A stretch of 64,000 nucleotides of DNA, taken from Micromonospora sp. ALFpr18c (GTDB lineage Bacteria > Actinomycetota > Actinomycetes > Mycobacteriales > Micromonosporaceae). Positions 62,855 through 64,000 of this stretch are shown here, in pieces. How positions within the stretch are numbered: the first letter of the stretch is position 1; each line of letters opens with the position of its first letter. The stretch lies in the NCBI RefSeq assembly GCF_008868155.1, contig NZ_WBKR01000002.1, positions 1-64,000 on the forward strand, written 5' to 3'. The notes under the pieces were generated by a model. It saw nothing but the letters and a program-made list of their open reading frames with translations, made no database searches and was not told the DNA's origin. The position numbers and the translations under genes were made by a program.

Positions 62855-63988
62855 ATGAAGTTCCGAGTGGAGCGCGACGCGCTCGCCGAGGCCGTGGCGT
62901 GGACCGCGAAGAGCCTGCCGAACCGGCCATCCGTACCGGTACTCGCCGGGGTGATGCTCCGCGTCACCGATGGCAACCTGCGGGTCTCCGGGTTCGACTA
63001 CGAGGTCTCCAGCCAGGTCACCGTCGAGGTGCAGGGTGACGCCGACGGCGCCGCGCTGGTCTCCGGTCGCCTGCTCGCCGAGATCACCAAGGCGCTGCCG
63101 GCCAAGCCGGTGGACATCGCCGCGGTCGGCGCGCACCTGGAGCTGGTCTGCGGCAGCGCCCGGTTCACCCTGCCCACCATGCCGGTGGAGGACTACCCGG
63201 CGCTGCCCGAGATGCCGCAGAGCGCCGGCACGGTCGACGCCGCCGCGTTCGCCACGGCGGTCGCCCAGGTGGCCATCGCCGCCGGTCGTGACGAGACGCT
63301 GCCGATGATGACCGGCGTCCGCGTCGAGCTGTCCGGCAGCACCCTGTCGATGCTCGCCACCGACCGTTACCGCCTCGCGCTGCGGGAGATCCAGTGGCGG
63401 CCGGACGACCCCGAGGTGAGCATCAACGCCCTGGTGCCGGCCCGCACCCTGAACGACACCGCCAAGGCGCTCGGCCCGCTGGGCGGCGAGGTCACCCTCG
63501 CGCTCGCGCAGGGCGCCGCCGGTGAGGGCATGGTGGGTCTTGCTGGTGGCACCCGGCGTACCACCAGCCGGCTGTTGGACGGCGCCAACTACCCGCCGGT
63601 GCGCTCGCTCTTCCCGGCCACCCACAACGCCGAGGCCCGCGTGCCGGTCAGCACCCTGATCGAGGTGGTCAAGCGGGTCGCCCTGGTCGCCGAGCGCGCC
63701 ACGCCGGTGCTGCTGAGCTTCAGCGCGGACGGCCTGGTCGTCGAGGCCGGCGGCTCCGAGGAGGCCCGGGCCAGCGAGGCGATGGAGGCCACCTTCACCG
63801 GGGACGCGCTGACCATCGGCTTCAATCCCCAGTACCTCATCGACGGCCTCGCGAACCTCGGCTCACAGACCGCCGTGCTCTCGTTCGTCGACGCCTTCAA
63901 ACCCGCGGTGATCTCACCGGCCAGCGAGGATGGCGAAGTCATTCCGGGGTACCGGTACCTCATCATGCCGATCCGCGTGTCTCGCTGA
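62855..63988 (+). CDS. dnaN: DNA polymerase III beta subunit (sliding clamp)
   Basis: 377 residues from ATG 62855 (MKFRVERDALAEAVAWTAKS) with GGAGG 5 bases before. Three repeated clamp domains are visible: VLAGVMLRVTDGNLRVSGFD, DYPALPEMPQSAGTVDAAAF, TGVRVELSGSTLSMLATDRY and VVKRVALVAERATPVLLSFS; the C-terminus PGYRYLIMPIR is the hydrophobic-pocket strand that binds polymerase and DnaA-regulating partners. The coding sequence is complete, ending 12 bases before the window edge; the usual recF would follow. Confidence 0.97.
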   Translation: MKFRVERDALAEAVAWTAKSLPNRPSVPVLAGVMLRVTDGNLRVSGFDYEVSSQVTVEVQGDADGAALVSGRLLAEITKALPAKPVDIAAVGAHLELVCGSARFTLPTMPVEDYPALPEMPQSAGTVDAAAFATAVAQVAIAAGRDETLPMMTGVRVELSGSTLSMLATDRYRLALREIQWRPDDPEVSINALVPARTLNDTAKALGPLGGEVTLALAQGAAGEGMVGLAGGTRRTTSRLLDGANYPPVRSLFPATHNAEARVPVSTLIEVVKRVALVAERATPVLLSFSADGLVVEAGGSEEARASEAMEATFTGDALTIGFNPQYLIDGLANLGSQTAVLSFVDAFKPAVISPASEDGEVIPGYRYLIMPIRVSR

Positions 63989-64000
63989 TCGAGCCCAGCA

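Noticed and set aside
1-64000. CRISPR arrays, tRNA or rRNA genes, insertion sequences
   Set aside because: I looked for regular repeat-spacer arrays, tRNA-like cloverleaf elements in gaps and transposase motifs and saw none. A covariance-model scan would be needed to exclude small RNAs.

Overview
The window is about 64 kb of high-GC actinobacterial chromosome that ends just past the replication origin. Codon use, GTG starts, mycothiol-type proteins and gene order point to Micromonosporaceae (Micromonospora-like); this is inferred from the sequence alone. From dnaB to dnaN the order follows the layout known from Streptomyces: dnaB, rplI-rpsR-ssb-rpsF, a GT87 protein and ponA, padR-ino1, pcnA-murJ-sigM-trxBA-cwlM, parBA-rsmG-jag-yidC-yidD-rnpA-rpmH, dnaA, oriC, dnaN. 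Mycobacteria carry the ino1-to-dnaB block on the other side of oriC.

Layout. 0-5.8 kb: two paralogous proline-rich membrane proteins (the first cut by the window edge), a P-loop ATPase, a GNAT acetyltransferase, a DoxX-like protein and a GT87 mannosyltransferase. 5.8-8.6 kb: a compact molybdenum-cofactor operon moaC-mogA-moeA-moaE on the minus strand. 8.6-9.9 kb: a decayed SARP regulator and a gene-poor, locally AT-rich stretch. 9.9-15.6 kb: a GGDEF/EAL protein, a polytopic membrane protein, a phosphoribosyltransferase, a frameshifted TFIIB-type zinc-ribbon gene and a mycothiol-dependent-isomerase-like protein. 15.7-19.8 kb: dnaB with two in-frame inteins. 20-23.4 kb: a disordered membrane protein and the rpsF-ssb-rpsR-rplI operon. 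24-28.6 kb: nfo and two large membrane proteins. 28.7-34.1 kb: PBP1, a DUF5318-type protein, padR and ino1. 34-37.9 kb: a Tat-exported protein, ogt and an nfeD-like/flotillin pair. 38-47.9 kb: pcnA, murJ, a pseudokinase, sigM and its anti-sigma factor, trxB-trxA and cwlM. 47.9-52.4 kb: GNAT, aminotransferase, Ddl-type ligase and a HIT-like protein. 52.4-59.6 kb: parS sites, parB, parA, rsmG, jag, yidC, yidD, rnpA, rpmH. 60.2-64 kb: dnaA, oriC, dnaN.

How the genes work together. The right half is the replication-segregation core: DnaA and clustered DnaA boxes, the beta clamp, ParA/ParB with five perfect parS sequences (two inside parA), DnaB and SSB. Around it sit the membrane insertion module (yidC, yidD, jag), cell-wall synthesis (murJ, pseudokinase, cwlM, PBP, Ddl) and an oxidative-stress module (sigM and anti-sigma, trxBA behind a SigR/SigH-like promoter).

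The most notable object is dnaB. Its Walker A motif is split by an intein that starts with Ala and carries the W, C and T residues of the rare class 3 splicing mechanism. A second, Cys1-type intein splits the DLRESG/SIEQD site. Other notable points are parS sites encoding a VSRET peptide in ParA, 24-bp tandem duplications across two stop codons, DnaA-box groups away from oriC, and a separate murJ and pseudokinase that are fused in mycobacteria.
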